64,000 bases of DNA from Trichocladium uniseriatum (GCA_017139535.1 WOUO01000032.1:1-64000), one strand, 5' to 3'. Positions 1 through 9,761 are shown, counted from the first letter of the stretch. Notes: generated by a model not told the origin, from the sequence alone. A program made the numbers and translations.

Positions 1-57
1 TGCTAGTGCCGGTGCTGCTGCTAGTGCCGGTGCTGCTGCTAGTGCCGGTGCTGCTGC
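1..57. repeat. 18-bp in-frame tandem repeat (about 3 copies)
   Basis: The unit gctagtgccggtgctgct occurs three times from the first base. On the minus strand it encodes a six-residue Ser-Ser-Ser-Thr-Gly-Thr repeat in the truncated gene. The array probably continues to the left of the window. Confidence 0.85.
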
Positions 58-673
58 TAATGCTAGTACTAACACTCAAAGACCAAGCCGAAGACGCCGA
101 CGAGAAACTCTCCCTCCCAGAACCCCCACCCTCCCCCTCCACCAACACCCTCCACAACGAGGCAGCCACCTCCTCGTGAATCACGGGCACGCAAACCAGA
201 CGGCGGCAGGCGCCGCAGCCCTCGGTTTCGGGCAGCTGACCGATGGCGAGCAGCTCGGGGAGGGTAATATCGCAATCCATGGTAATGGAGGATGCGTGGT
301 TGGACCAGTTTTCGGAGATGAAGGATCGGATGAACTCTTGGGCTTCCCAGACGGCGATGGCGTCAGAGCTGGCGACAGGTTCGGGGTCGGGGTCTTGAGA
401 TTCCTGGGGTAAGGGTGGGGTGGGGTAGAGATACTGGCGGACAGAGCGGAGGAAGCGGGTGGCTTGGGTGAGGGACGAGTTCCCGGGATGGTAAGTGACA
501 GGGTTTAAGGATAATTGGGGTTGGTCGTTGGCCTTGTTTGGTGAGAGCCCCCGGCGAGAGGGATACCGTGACAGGAGACCTTTGAGCTTTGCTGAGGATA
601 CTACTGACGACCCAGCATGTTGTTTTGAGCAGCTGGTGGGCTGGTGGGAAAGCAGCTGCGAGGATGTCTGCAT
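1..673 (-). CDS. Hypothetical protein, N-terminal ~224 residues, truncated by the window edge
   Basis: A minus-strand frame opens at the ATG at 673-671 and has no stop down to base 1, so the gene continues outside the window. The product starts MQTSSQLLSH, has an acidic/hydrophobic middle with the Cys-containing stretch ETEGCGACRRLVCVPVIHEE, and ends in a Ser/Thr/Gly-rich tail made by an 18-bp tandem repeat at 1-57. I do not recognise a family. A second minus-strand frame is open over 363-803 and reads protein-like near 620-700 (DLNDADILAAAFPPAHQLL), so the true start could lie further upstream and be spliced in. The reading frame of 1-480 looks the more reliable part. Confidence 0.45.
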   Translation of the reverse strand, partial: MQTSSQLLSHQPTSCSKQHAGSSVVSSAKLKGLLSRYPSRRGLSPNKANDQPQLSLNPVTYHPGNSSLTQATRFLRSVRQYLYPTPPLPQESQDPDPEPVASSDAIAVWEAQEFIRSFISENWSNHASSITMDCDITLPELLAIGQLPETEGCGACRRLVCVPVIHEEVAASLWRVLVEGEGGGSGRESFSSASSAWSLSVSTSISSSTGTSSSTGTSSSTGTS

Positions 674-2134
674 CGTTCAAGTCCAAGGCCACATGCGGTG
701 GGCCAAACGGTGTGTTGGATTGGCTGGGCGGGGGGCCCAGGTTCAAGTGTCGGCTACGGTTGGGAGTTGGAATATCTTGTGTTGACTGGAGGTCGATCAT
801 CAAGTGGCGGGGAGGTTATATTTGGCAGCGGCTCTGGCTGGCTTGACACCGCGCCCAGAATGGTGTCGCTTCCATTGCTTGCCGTTCATCTTGCATTGTT
901 GTTTGGGTTACGGTTTCCCCGAGGTCCTGTGCTGTCTTCCCTGCTGTGAAGAGATGAATGCGAAGTAGCGGGGAAAGAGGGTCAGGTACCCGGCCAGCCG
1001 TCATCAAAGTAGCATTTTCCCAGGATTGACCAACCGGCTTGCTGCCAGGCAAGGCTCGTGAGTGTGACTCGCGGCGGTTTGCTGTACCGCGACCTGAATC
1101 TAGCCACCGGGGCCGTTTCCGGAGTTTTGATCAAAGCACATGCCTGGCTTGTCTGTCCTCGGAAGCCACCCCCCAGAGCCCACGCTGGGTGTAGGTGCAT
1201 ATCCATCCGGAAAGCATCCGGGTCTCACAAGTGACAGTTTGGATTTTGACGAGGGCCACTAGCAGTGGGAAATATAGCAGCTAGCCCCATGATTCACCCA
1301 TGTATGGAGCATTTACCGCTTCTTGACGGGTAGAAATTTTCTTTGTCTTTGTTGCCGGAAGGCAGACCTGCAGCCCCGGTGGCCCGTGAGCGAGACATAC
1401 AGCTTTTATGCAAAGAAGTTGGAATAGGGTTGAATACGGGGGACTTCCGGTTGCATGTTTGATCAAGCACATTGCCCCACCCGGAGACCGACCCCACGGC
1501 CCGGGGAGTTGGGATGACCCACCGGAGACTCAGACCCACCTCCGGCAACGGGCCCGGGCAGGGGTCCATCTCGGCCCATGTCGGCTCTCGTATTGCATTA
1601 CAGAGATTACGCTTCATTCGCCGTCCGCCCGGTAACATGCTCTGTATTGCGGATGCAGTGTTTACCGTGTTTGTTGGGGATATTCAATAAACTACAAACC
1701 AAATACCACCAGTTCATTGTGTCATATATTCTCCAAGTCTTATTGTTTTGCCGACGAAAGAGGAGAATCCTGCATTGCACCTCCCCAAAAGAAGCGTCCT
1801 GTAATTTTTCAGATTCCATGCCTGATGCGGCCCGTGCCAGCCCGGGACTTGGCAACAACCACCAACGACTGGCCACCCAAGCCTGGCCACCCCGACCTGG
1901 AACCAACATCTCGTCATTGGGTAATGTCAACGTCAGGCAACCACCCATTCCTCTTCCACACCACCGACTCTCTCTTCAACTTTCTTCTACATTACCGCCT
2001 CTAGCATCCCAACCAATCCATCTGCAGCTGTCCCTCTTGCGCCGCACATTTGGGCAAGTTTCCCAGATAAGCACATTAACACTAACCCACTTGGACGCAA
2101 ACGCCCGCCTCGAGGCGTCGAGCCTAGGCCCACC
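674..2134. other. Intergenic, no gene seen
   Basis: Only short overlapping frames on both strands without family resemblance. The last ~350 bases before 2135 are rich in C and A (ccaccgactctctcttcaac and similar), as expected for a fungal promoter/5' leader of the downstream gene. Confidence 0.5.
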
Positions 2135-3925
2135 ATGTCAGAAGCATATCCCAGCCCGAGCTTGGACAACCGGATAACAAGCTCGCGGGTATTGTCGAGC
2201 CCCTCCATCAGCGACACCCAGCGCCCGCCGTCGCTGCGTCTTCTAGTCGCTGCCAACGGCCCCCGCGATGTCGCATTCGCCGAGGCCATCGCCGTCCGCC
2301 TCTCCAAGAACTCGCAAATCACCACGCGAGCAATCGTCGATGAGAGGACACACCGGCTGACGCAGGAGATCATGGTGCACCAAAACGCGAGCATCAGGAC
2401 CGGCGTCCCCAACACCTCGAGTGCTAAGGACACCGAGTCGTGCCAGCAGCAGGCGTCCGAGCTGGTCGAGTGGGCCGACCTGCTGGTGCTCGCCCCCATC
2501 GACGCCGACAGCCTAGCCAAGATGATGTGCGGCATCTCCGACACACTGCTGTTGGAAGTCCTACGGAGCTGGGATGCGTCCAAGCGGATACTGCTGATCC
2601 CCGGCATGAGCACCCAGATGTGGGAGAATCCCGTCACCAAGCGGCAGATGAGCAAGCTGCACCGCAAATGGGGCTGGATCCGGGTGATGCCGCCCATCCT
2701 CTGGCACTACGACAAGGGGACGCCCCCGAAACGGGTCGTCGAGTGGGACGGCTTCAACGAGGTGGTGGGCATCATTAAGAATCAGGCCGACTTCCTCAAG
2801 CTGGGCCACGATATCGACTTTAGCGTCCAGCCGGGCCCGCCCCCGGCCACCACCAAGAAGGCGCGCAGCACCCTGCCGCCCGAGATCTGGAGCATGATCT
2901 TTGAGTTCACAAACGACTGGGAGCTGGCAACCTCGCTCGGCGTCTTCACCACGCTCGACATGCCTACGAGCCAGGGCTGGCGGCGGGAGCCTAAGGACCC
3001 CAACGACCCGCTCCAGGTCTTCATGCACGACCTCGAATGGACCCTCCTCACGGCCGACACGAAAGCCGCCTGCGCCAAGCTCGCCGCGGCACCCCCTTCC
3101 TTCCACGACCTCTCCGCTCTCGCGGTCCATCTCATCTTCAAATTCTCCCTCACCCCGGTACTCACCTACATCGAGTCCAACTTTGCCCACATCTTCAAGT
3201 GCTTCGACGGCAAGACCATCCCAACAAAGGCTTCCGCCTACTACGGCCGCACCGCCATCCTCGACTGGTGGGCGCGGTCCCCGTCCTTCCTCGAGAAGCA
3301 GTACGACGCCGAGGCGCTCAACGGCGCGTCGGGCCGCGGCTTCGCCCATGTGCTCGAATGGTGGCGCCGCTCGGGTCTGCCGTTCAAGTACTCGGAGACG
3401 GCGTTTGAGATGGCCAGCTCCAAGGGCCACGTGCACGTGCTCGAGTGGTGGCGCGAGGCGGCGCTGCAGGACCCGACGATTGTCCTCAAGCCCGGACGCG
3501 CGCTGCTGGCGGCTGCACAGTGGGGCCAGTTGGCGGTGATTCGCTGGTGGGAGGAGAGTGGTGTGCCCGTGGGCCATCAGGATGCCGTGTGCAAGATGGC
3601 GAGCCGGTGGGGCCAAGTGAAAGTGCTGGATCTGTGGCGGCAGCTGAGGGGGGATGATAAGCTGCAGTTTGATAACCAGATTCTGATTGAGGCGACGTAC
3701 CATGCACATATTCCTGTGCTCGAGTGGTGGCGCAAGTATGCGCACGGGGAGCTGCCGGGGATGACTGGCGGCAAGGGGAACAGGGTCGAGTACAAGACGA
3801 TGGACGTCGAGGAGGCGCTGGAGGACTCGCTAGGTGATCAGACCAGGGTGAGGAGATGGTGGGCGGAGAATGGGCTGAACCTGGGGCTGGGGACCAGCGA
3901 GTGGATGAAGACACGCTGCCTATGA
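2135..3925 (+). CDS. Flavoprotein (PPC-decarboxylase-like) / F-box-like / WW-rich ankyrin-like repeat fusion protein, 596 aa
   Basis: Single-exon gene. Residues ~34-225 form a flavoprotein domain of the phosphopantothenoylcysteine decarboxylase/HAL3 family: LRLLVAANG strand, ADLLVLAPIDADSLAKMMCG, and GMSTQMWENPVTKRQ, which aligns with the FMN-site MNTAMW..P.T..Q of that family. In active decarboxylases the second motif reads PxSANT; here it is PIDADS, so the catalytic Asn is replaced by Asp, and the substrate-recognition ACGD..G.G motif is absent, its place taken by MPPILWHYDKG. Residues 246-262 (TLPPEIWSMIFEFTNDW) look like a short F-box. Residues ~365-580 are about seven degenerate ankyrin-like repeats carrying (V/I)LxWWR signatures (VLEWWRR, VLEWWRE, VIRWWEE, VLEWWRK, VRRWWAE). 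Inference: a catalytically inert FMN-fold platform joined to a protein-binding repeat, possibly a ubiquitin-ligase adaptor. The ATG at 2135 has context ccaccATGT and is the first in frame. Confidence 0.85.
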   Translation: MSEAYPSPSLDNRITSSRVLSSPSISDTQRPPSLRLLVAANGPRDVAFAEAIAVRLSKNSQITTRAIVDERTHRLTQEIMVHQNASIRTGVPNTSSAKDTESCQQQASELVEWADLLVLAPIDADSLAKMMCGISDTLLLEVLRSWDASKRILLIPGMSTQMWENPVTKRQMSKLHRKWGWIRVMPPILWHYDKGTPPKRVVEWDGFNEVVGIIKNQADFLKLGHDIDFSVQPGPPPATTKKARSTLPPEIWSMIFEFTNDWELATSLGVFTTLDMPTSQGWRREPKDPNDPLQVFMHDLEWTLLTADTKAACAKLAAAPPSFHDLSALAVHLIFKFSLTPVLTYIESNFAHIFKCFDGKTIPTKASAYYGRTAILDWWARSPSFLEKQYDAEALNGASGRGFAHVLEWWRRSGLPFKYSETAFEMASSKGHVHVLEWWREAALQDPTIVLKPGRALLAAAQWGQLAVIRWWEESGVPVGHQDAVCKMASRWGQVKVLDLWRQLRGDDKLQFDNQILIEATYHAHIPVLEWWRKYAHGELPGMTGGKGNRVEYKTMDVEEALEDSLGDQTRVRRWWAENGLNLGLGTSEWMKTRCL

Positions 3926-3957
3926 TGGATGTTATGACAGAGGATAACACCGGATTG

Positions 3958-4070
3958 CATGGCTGTAACACGGGATGATGGTTGGACGGGCATGACTATA
4001 ACACCAGATGGTGGTTGGACAGCATGACTATGACACCGGATGGTGGTTGGGACGGGTATTGGTCATGACT
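3958..4070. repeat. Imperfect 32-40 bp tandem repeat in 3' flank
   Basis: Copies start with catg at 3958, 3991, 4023 and (partial) 4063, each followed by a version of actataacaccagatggtgg then ttggacgg. It lies 30 bases after the stop of the flavoprotein fusion, probably in its 3' UTR. Confidence 0.8.
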
Positions 4071-4156
4071 ATCGGCAATGCTGCTTATGAATGGGAGGAT
4101 AACAGTCCTCAAATAAAAGTGTAGCGTATCCTGGGGTATCTCTAAAAACAACGATT

Positions 4157-4828
4157 TTAAACAAACTTGGTCGGGTTGCTGGGTATCATCCTCCTCAAAA
4201 TATCAATCTGCCGTGTCAAGCCCTTATTCTTCAGCTCGGCCACCCCGCGCCTGTCCGTCCGCCGCATCCCGTTCGAGTAGACAACTGTAAAGTCGGGCAC
4301 CGTCTCGCCAGCCGCAATTTCGGTGTGTGGTGTAAGCGTGCAGTGCTACTCATCAGTCAGCTTGCCATCCCTCAAACTCCCTCCCCCTCAAACAACAGGA
4401 GCACTCACCCTCCCAACCCTCGCTCCCGCCCCAATCCTCGCCCCAACCCCCACTGTCGTCCCCTCCGCAATCACCGTCTCCCCGGCCTCGACCGCCGCCC
4501 CAACCTCCACAACCACATAATCCCCCAACGTCACCGCCACCTCTCTCCCTCCCTCCTCTGTCGCCCCACCGCCTGTGTACCCTGTGAGAGAAGGACAGCC
4601 CAAGTGCGCCCGCTCGTGCACCACGCACCGCCGGCCCACGCTGATGCGCCCGGCGTGTGAGTCGAGACGGGCGCGCGGGTGGATGACGCTGTCGCTGTGG
4701 ATGCTGATTTGGTGGGTGCCGCTGAGGAGGGCGGAATCGGCGATGGTGATGGAGGAGGAGAAGTGCACGGGGGGTTTGGGGCCGGTTTGGGACGCGGGCG
4801 GGAGGATGGTGTGGCGTTTGGAGGACAT
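4157..4828 (-). CDS. DCTN6: Dynactin subunit 6 (p27), left-handed beta-helix protein, 202 aa
   Basis: Two exons on the minus strand: 4828-4409 and 4345-4157, separated by a 63-bp intron with GTGAGT donor and TAG acceptor; the frame closes to 202 residues. The product has hexapeptide-type turns of a left-handed parallel beta helix (ISVGRRCVVHERAHLGCP, VTLGDYVVVEVGAAVEAG, TTVGVGARIGAGARVGR) followed by an ETVPDFTVVYSNGMRR segment and a charged C-terminal helix ending in RMIPSNPTKFV. This order and length fit the p27/DCTN6 subunit of the dynactin pointed-end complex, which helps dynein bind membranous cargo. Carbonic-anhydrase-like gamma-class proteins share the fold, but no metal-binding His triad is visible. 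It is divergently transcribed from the complex I gene at 5229. Confidence 0.8.
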
Positions 4829-5228
4829 GGTCGTTTCTTCCCCACGTTATTTGTATGGGTTTGTTTGGTCGGCTTTATGGCGGTGGTGATGGTTGTTGGA
4901 GATGCATTTTGGGGTGGTTGTGGTTGATTTCTGGAAGACGCGGTGACTTGTCGAGGTACCTCCGGGAAACCGCGTTGAGCGAAGTGCCTCACAGTCTTGG
5001 CGGGAATTGGAGCTCCCGCCACAGTCTGGTCAATGCCGCCACACACCCGGCACCGCCAGCCAATCAGCACCAGGCGAAACCAAACCTCAAGAAAGCCGCT
5101 CAATCGGTGCACGCTCAATTGGCAACGCCATCGGGCCAACCTCGCCTCGTCCACGAACCCCCCAGACTCCCGCCTGCCGGCCAATTGGCATCGCAACACC
5201 TCTGCTCTGCCGGGCAGCGACCAACGCC
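4829..5228. promoter_or_regulatory. Shared divergent promoter of DCTN6 (-) and nuo-51 (+)
   Basis: The start codons of the two genes are 400 bases apart and point away from each other, so both promoters must lie here unless they reach into the genes. GATTGG/CCAAT-type cores are present (ccaat at 5060-5064 and near 5101-5105 and 5180-5184). No clear TATA box was seen. Confidence 0.55.
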
Positions 5229-6829
5229 ATGCTGTCACGCACCGCAGCGCCGACGAAGGCGTCGGCACGGACGATTACGAGCGCCGTCTCGACGGCCGCC
5301 ACCACACAACCATGCCGCTCCTTCGCGACGGTCCAGGACCCCAATGCCGCCACGGTGCGCACCTATGGCGGTCTCAAGGACCAGGACCGCATCTTCCAGA
5401 ATCTCTACGGCCGCTACCCGCCCGACCTTAAGCACGCCAAGAAGATGGGCGACTGGCACAAGACCAAGGAGATCATCCTCAAGGGCCACGACTGGATCAT
5501 TGGCGAGATCAAGACCTCGGGCCTGCGCGGGCGCGGCGGTGCCGGCTTCCCGTCGGGTCTGAAATGGGTGTGTTTCTTTCCGGATGGTTTTACTCGGTGC
5601 GTTCGCTAACCTCTGCAGTCGTTCATGAACTTCAAGGACTGGGACAAGGACAACAAGCCGCGCTACCTCGTGGTCAACGCCGACGAGGGCGAGCCGGGCA
5701 CCTGCAAGGACCGCGAGATTATGCGCAAGGACCCCCACAAGCTGATCGAGGGCTGCCTGGTTGCCGGCCGCGCCATGAACGCCACGGCCGCCTACATCTA
5801 CATCCGTGGCGAGTTCATCCACGAGGCTGCCGTGCTGCAGAACGCCATCAACGAGGCCTACGCCGACGGCCTGATTGGCAAGAACGCCTGCGGCTCTGGC
5901 TACGATTTTGACGTCTACGTCCACCGCGGCGGCGGTGCCTACGTCTGCGGTGAGGAGACGAGCTTGATCGAGTCGCTCGAGGGCAAGCCCGGCAAGCCCC
6001 GCCTCAAGCCGCCCTTCCCCGCTGCCGTCGGCCTGTTTGGCTGCCCCTCGACCGTCGCCAATGTCGAGACGGTCGCCGTGGCGCCCACCATCTGCCGCCG
6101 CGGCGGCAACTGGTTCGCCGGCTTCGGCCGCGAGCGCAACCAGGGCACCAAGCTCTTTTGCATCAGCGGCCACGTTAACAACCCCGTGACGGTCGAGGAG
6201 GAGATGAGCATCTCGATGCGCGAGCTGATTGACAAGCACTGCGGCGGCGTGCGCGGCGGCTGGGACAACCTGCTGGCCGTCATCCCCGGCGGCTCGTCGA
6301 CCCCCATCCTGCCCAAGCACATCTGCGACGACCAGCTGATGGACTTTGACGCGCTCAAGGACAGCCAGTCGGGTCTCGGCACGGCGGCCGTCATCGTCAT
6401 GGACAAGAGCACCGACGTGGTGCGCGCCATCTCGCGCCTCAGCCACTTTTACCGCCACGAGAGCTGCGGCCAGTGCACGCCCTGCCGCGAGGGCAGCAAG
6501 TGGACTGAGCAGATCATGTCGCGTTTCGAGAAGGGCATGGGCCGCGAGCGCGAGATTGACATGCTGCAGGAGCTGACCAAGCAGGTCGAGGGCCACACCA
6601 TTTGCGGTAGGTTTTCCGTTTTGAGCAAAGGCAAAGAATTTAAGGCTGACAGACTATAGCTCTCGGCGAGGCGTTCGCCTGGCCCATCCAGGGTCTGATC
6701 CGCCACTTCCGCCCCGAGCTGGAGGCGCGCATGCAGAAGTTTGCCCAGGAGAACGGCGGCGAGGCGCTGGCCGGCGGCTGGAAGGCCGACTCGAGGCAGC
6801 AGGGCAAGCTCGTTTCTCCCGGCATGTAG
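5229..6829 (+). CDS. nuo-51: NADH:ubiquinone oxidoreductase 51-kDa subunit (complex I, NDUFV1/NuoF), 498 aa
   Basis: Three exons, 5229-5567, 5619-6606 and 6660-6829 (introns 51 and 53 bp, ending CTGCAG and CTATAG), join to 498 codons. The product is the matrix-arm flavoprotein that takes electrons from NADH to FMN and then to the 4Fe-4S cluster N3. Visible motifs: an N-terminal Ser/Thr/Arg-rich mitochondrial presequence (MLSRTAAPTKASARTITSAV), GRGGAGFP at ~101-108 and NADEGEPGTCKDRE for NADH/FMN binding, and the cluster ligands C396, C399, C402 (SCGQCTPCREG) plus C442 (HTICALGE), with the usual 39-residue gap. I chose the ATG at 5229 because upstream in-frame codons lack a mitochondrial signal and lie in the divergent promoter. 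All key residues are intact. Confidence 0.95.
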
Positions 6830-7254
6830 AGTGATAATAGATGGATGGGGAGAGGAGATCATGGGATTGTACATATGCTACTTTGCCGTAGACTGCCCGC
6901 GGGCTGTACCTGTTTACTATGTCAATGGGGGCGAAAAGTGGTGCTTGTCTTTAACAACTTGCTACGTGGCTTCCGGCAGTGTATTCGAGGTTCCCCAGTG
7001 TGTCTTGGAAGCAATAGCCCGAGGAGAACCTAGCTAATGTTGGCCCAGATGGCCCCTGGCAAGTTCCACGCCAAGCCAAGGTTAGGGGACTCGAAACAGA
7101 TTACCAATCAATCAACCCACCTGAGTCTCTAATGACAACAAACCCTTGGCGGTGAACATCCGAGTTCTCATCTCTCTCAAACCTTCAACCTCTTACCCTC
7201 TGATCACCACAACCAGAACGTCAGGCTGCCAGCAGCCACTCACTACCCACCAAA
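6830..7254. other. Intergenic: 3' flank of nuo-51 and promoter of the PEX11-like gene
   Basis: No coding frame of interest. The last 100 bases before 7255 are CT/CA-rich (ctctctcaaaccttcaacct), typical of a fungal leader. Confidence 0.5.
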
Positions 7255-7330
7255 ATGGCACAACCCACCCCCCTCACCCTCCCCCCCCCCGAACAAATCA
7301 CCCGCTTCAGCCCCGACGCCCGGCAAGCCC

Positions 7331-7364
<34 letters not shown>

Positions 7365-7396
7365 ACACCCCCCCCCCCCCCCAACCCCCCCCCCCC

Positions 7397-7427
<31 letters not shown>

Positions 7428-8251
7428 ATCCCCCCTCATACTAACCTATGTACCTGCCTATAGACGGCCTAGAACGCATCCTCCGCCTCCTCCAATCCCT
7501 CGCCCAACTCCTCCTCTCCTACCCCACCCTGCACCTCTTCCTCCCTTCCTCCCTGCTCCCCTCCCTCTCCTCCCCCGACCTCCTCCCCCACTTACGCTCC
7601 CGCCTGGCGACAATCCGCCGTCCGCTGCGGCTATTCCGCTTTTTGGACGTCTTTCGCGCGGCGTGGGAGACGTGGAATGATGAGGATGATGAAAATGATG
7701 AGGGGGAGCTGGTGAGGTGGTGTGATGTTGGGGCGAAATCGTTTACGGGGATGTATTTGCTGTTGGAGAGTATCACGTTTGTGGAGGCGCTGGATGTGCA
7801 GGGGTTGGGGGTGTGGGGGGAGGAGAGGGCCGGGGTGTTGGCGGTGGAGGCGCAGAGGATGTGGTTTTTTGGGTTGGGATGTGCGGTGGTTGGGGGGGTG
7901 GTGAGGTTGGCTAGGGCGGGGGGGAAGGGGAAGGTTGGGGGGGAGAAGGTGGAGGGCAAGGAGGGTGGGAAAGAGAATGAGAAGGAGGGTGAGAAACAAA
8001 AACAGCAGGATGCCACCCGGGCGGAGGAGAGGCAAAAGATGAGAAAGATTGTCCGGAAGATGGTGGCAGATGTCATGGACCTTTCCATCCCTGGGTCAAT
8101 TGTCGGTTGGGTGCCCTTCGATGCGGGCACGGTGAGCCTGCTCATGTTTTGGAGCACCATTCTGACCGGCATGGAAATCTGGGAAAGGTGTGGGCGGGAG
8201 TTGGTGGCCGAGAAGGCTGCCAAGGCTGCGAAGGCTTCAAGGAAGAGGTAG
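7255..8251 (+). CDS. PEX11-family peroxisomal membrane protein (gene model broken by a poly-C tract)
   Basis: Exon 1 starts at the ATG at 7255 (MAQPTPLTLPPPEQITRFS) and exon 2 runs from 7464 to the TAG at 8251. The acceptor is well formed: branch site actaac at 7439-7444, then ctatag. Exon 2 begins DGLERILRLLQSLAQLLL, a PEX11 hallmark helix, followed by LRLFRFLDVFRAAW, a hydrophobic segment (WFFGLGCAVVGGVVRLA), a Lys/Glu-rich linker, and the C-terminal amphipathic/membrane part RKIVRKMVADVMDLSIPGS. PEX11 proteins tubulate peroxisomal membranes during proliferation. The donor is missing: no GT occurs between 7300 and 7446, where the sequence is almost pure C, and the only nearby GC donor (7323) gives the wrong phase. 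Exon 1 extent is therefore uncertain; either the poly-C run is an assembly artefact or the allele is damaged. Confidence 0.7.
7331..7437. repeat. Poly-C low-complexity tract inside the PEX11-like intron
   Basis: About 107 bases that are nearly all C, broken only by a few A and T. It covers the place where the first intron's donor should be. The G strand could form quadruplex structure, and such runs are prone to sequencing and assembly error. Confidence 0.9.
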
Positions 8252-8490
8252 AAACTCGGGGTTTGAAACGGTGGGATGACAGAAGATGGGATGGCTCGGG
8301 CTGTTTGGACCGGAATGGGCCACGAGATGACATGGAATGTGCTCGTCGGCGTGGTGCGTGGACCTTGATGGCGAGTCCAATCTGTGGACGACAACGAAGT
8401 GCCAGATGGGCAATGGGAGGGCAAGGGAGAACAGGTATATAGGCCAGCTGAGCGTTCCCCGTTTCCATCGGGACGCGCGAGGCACGGCGA
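8252..8490. other. 3' flank of the PEX11-like gene
   Basis: About 240 bases with no supported coding frame. Confidence 0.4.
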
Positions 8491-8616
8491 GTGTTCGTGG
8501 CCGAGCGGTCTGGGGTGTCTACCCGTCTACTCACCTCCGGAATTGGGTACTCTTCTGGGGAGGACAAACACCTCTTTTTTGAGACGCGGGTTCGATCCTT
8601 CGACAGCAACATTTTT
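8491..8616 (+). other. tRNA-like sequence of Leu/Ser type, probably a degenerate tRNA gene
   Basis: TGGCCGAGCGG at 8498-8508 matches the internal A box of class II (Leu/Ser) tRNA genes, and GGGTTCGATCC near 8588-8598 resembles a B box/T loop. An oligo-T run (8612-8616) follows, as in a pol III terminator. The spacing would need an intron and/or long variable arm. However, only about five of seven acceptor pairs and three of five T-stem pairs can be made, and I see no clear anticodon arm. I read it as a decayed or misassembled tRNA gene. Confidence 0.25.
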
Positions 8617-8954
8617 ACCTTTTCCTCTCGTCTGATTTGCTCGTCTCATTTTTGTACCTCAGCCACTTGAGCCAGGCCAACATTTGCGGCAGAGAGGACC
8701 CTTTCAAGTGACATCTGCACATGCTCCCAGACTTCCAAGAGTATTCTTCAACTAAAGCACATTGTATGTAAGGAGCTCGACTCGAGTTCCGGTATATCCA
8801 ATTATAGACGGTTGCCCTATAAACATCCCGAGGTATTCCAAATTCAAGACATGTAAATGACCTTCTGTCAGGGTCAACACCCTTCCGCATGTGCCTGCCG
8901 TACAAGTAATACACTTTCTCCATCATTACACCCAGCTACCTTGCCGAACGGACA
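8617..8954. other. Intergenic, no gene seen
   Basis: AT-richer sequence between the tRNA-like element and the 3' end of the minus-strand membrane-protein gene. No supported coding frame. Confidence 0.45.
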
Positions 8955-9761
8955 TCAAACAGGCGACACGGCCGCACCCGCGGTCCGATCCTCGTCGTCA
9001 GGCGCATGCCTGATGCGAGTATATGTGCCGTCGTCATCGGTGCCTCTAACAACAATCCCCACGACGATATATCTGTAAAAATAGCGGAAGATGAGAGTCG
9101 CCAAGGCAATGCCGAGCTCAAAAGAACTAGCCATATATTAACACCGGCGTACTGGGGTGGGAATAAAAATACATACCCAGTGATGATGAGTAGCACTCCG
9201 ACCACGTCGGACCGATACGGCCAGAAAAAACTCCAGGAATTCGCTATATAGGGCTCATATTAGCTTGCCATATCTAACCAGAGAAATTTGGAAGAAAAAC
9301 TAACCGGCACTGACAACGATGGTCAGCCCAAGCACAAAATCGATCAGCGCTCCCCACACCAGTTTCCTCCTAACCAAACGCCTGTCCTCCGGCCGCTTGC
9401 CAAACCGTCCCTCACGGCCATCCAGTACACACCCGCAGGAGTCCCCGAGCTTGCAGACCGAACTCGGCAGCACCCTCAACCACACGCTATGCTGGGACGC
9501 CTGCGGGAAGATGTGCAAGAGGTTCCAAACGACAGCCAGGCCCAGGGCGACGATAATGGCGACCAGGAAGCCACTGGCGGTGCTGATCATGCCCCGGGTG
9601 TTGAGCCAGGAGACGACATCGGCAAGGACCAGCAGGACGGTGATGATGCGGGCCAGCGTCGTCAGCCGCGCCTTGAAGCGCCATCGGCGGTCCCCTCCTT
9701 CCTCGCCGCCGTCGTCGTCGTACGCCACGGCCCGGTAGACCAGGCTGGTCGTCGGTGCCAT
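8955..9761 (-). CDS. Small multi-span membrane protein of unknown function, 231 aa
   Basis: Three minus-strand exons, 9761-9305, 9243-9177 and 9126-8955, with introns of 61 and 50 bp (donors GTTAGT and GTATGT, acceptors TATAG and CTAG); phases 1 and 2 agree and the product is 231 residues. It has four hydrophobic segments: LTTLARIITVLLVLADVVSW, ASGFLVAIIVALGLAVVWNL, WGALIDFVLGLTIVVSAG and a last one after the third exon junction (FELGIALATLIFRYFY, then IVVGIVV). A short acidic N-terminus (AVAYDDDGGEEGG) and polar loop with two Cys (KLGDSCGCVLDG) separate them. The topology resembles small fungal four-span proteins of the MARVEL type, but I cannot assign it to a family. Confidence 0.75.

Noticed and set aside
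2561..3745. 394-codon minus-strand frame antisense to the flavoprotein fusion
   Set aside because: Shadow frame; the plus strand carries the recognisable domains.
4531..5268. 245-codon minus-strand frame across the DCTN6/nuo-51 promoter
   Set aside because: Runs through the DCTN6 first exon in another frame and the divergent promoter; no homology.
5235..6596. 453-codon minus-strand frame antisense to nuo-51
   Set aside because: Shadow of the strongly codon-biased complex I gene; Ala/Val/His/Asp-rich translation with no family resemblance.
7221..7439. Poly-Gly and poly-Pro frames over 7260-7440
   Set aside because: Produced solely by the poly-C tract, not protein-coding sequence.
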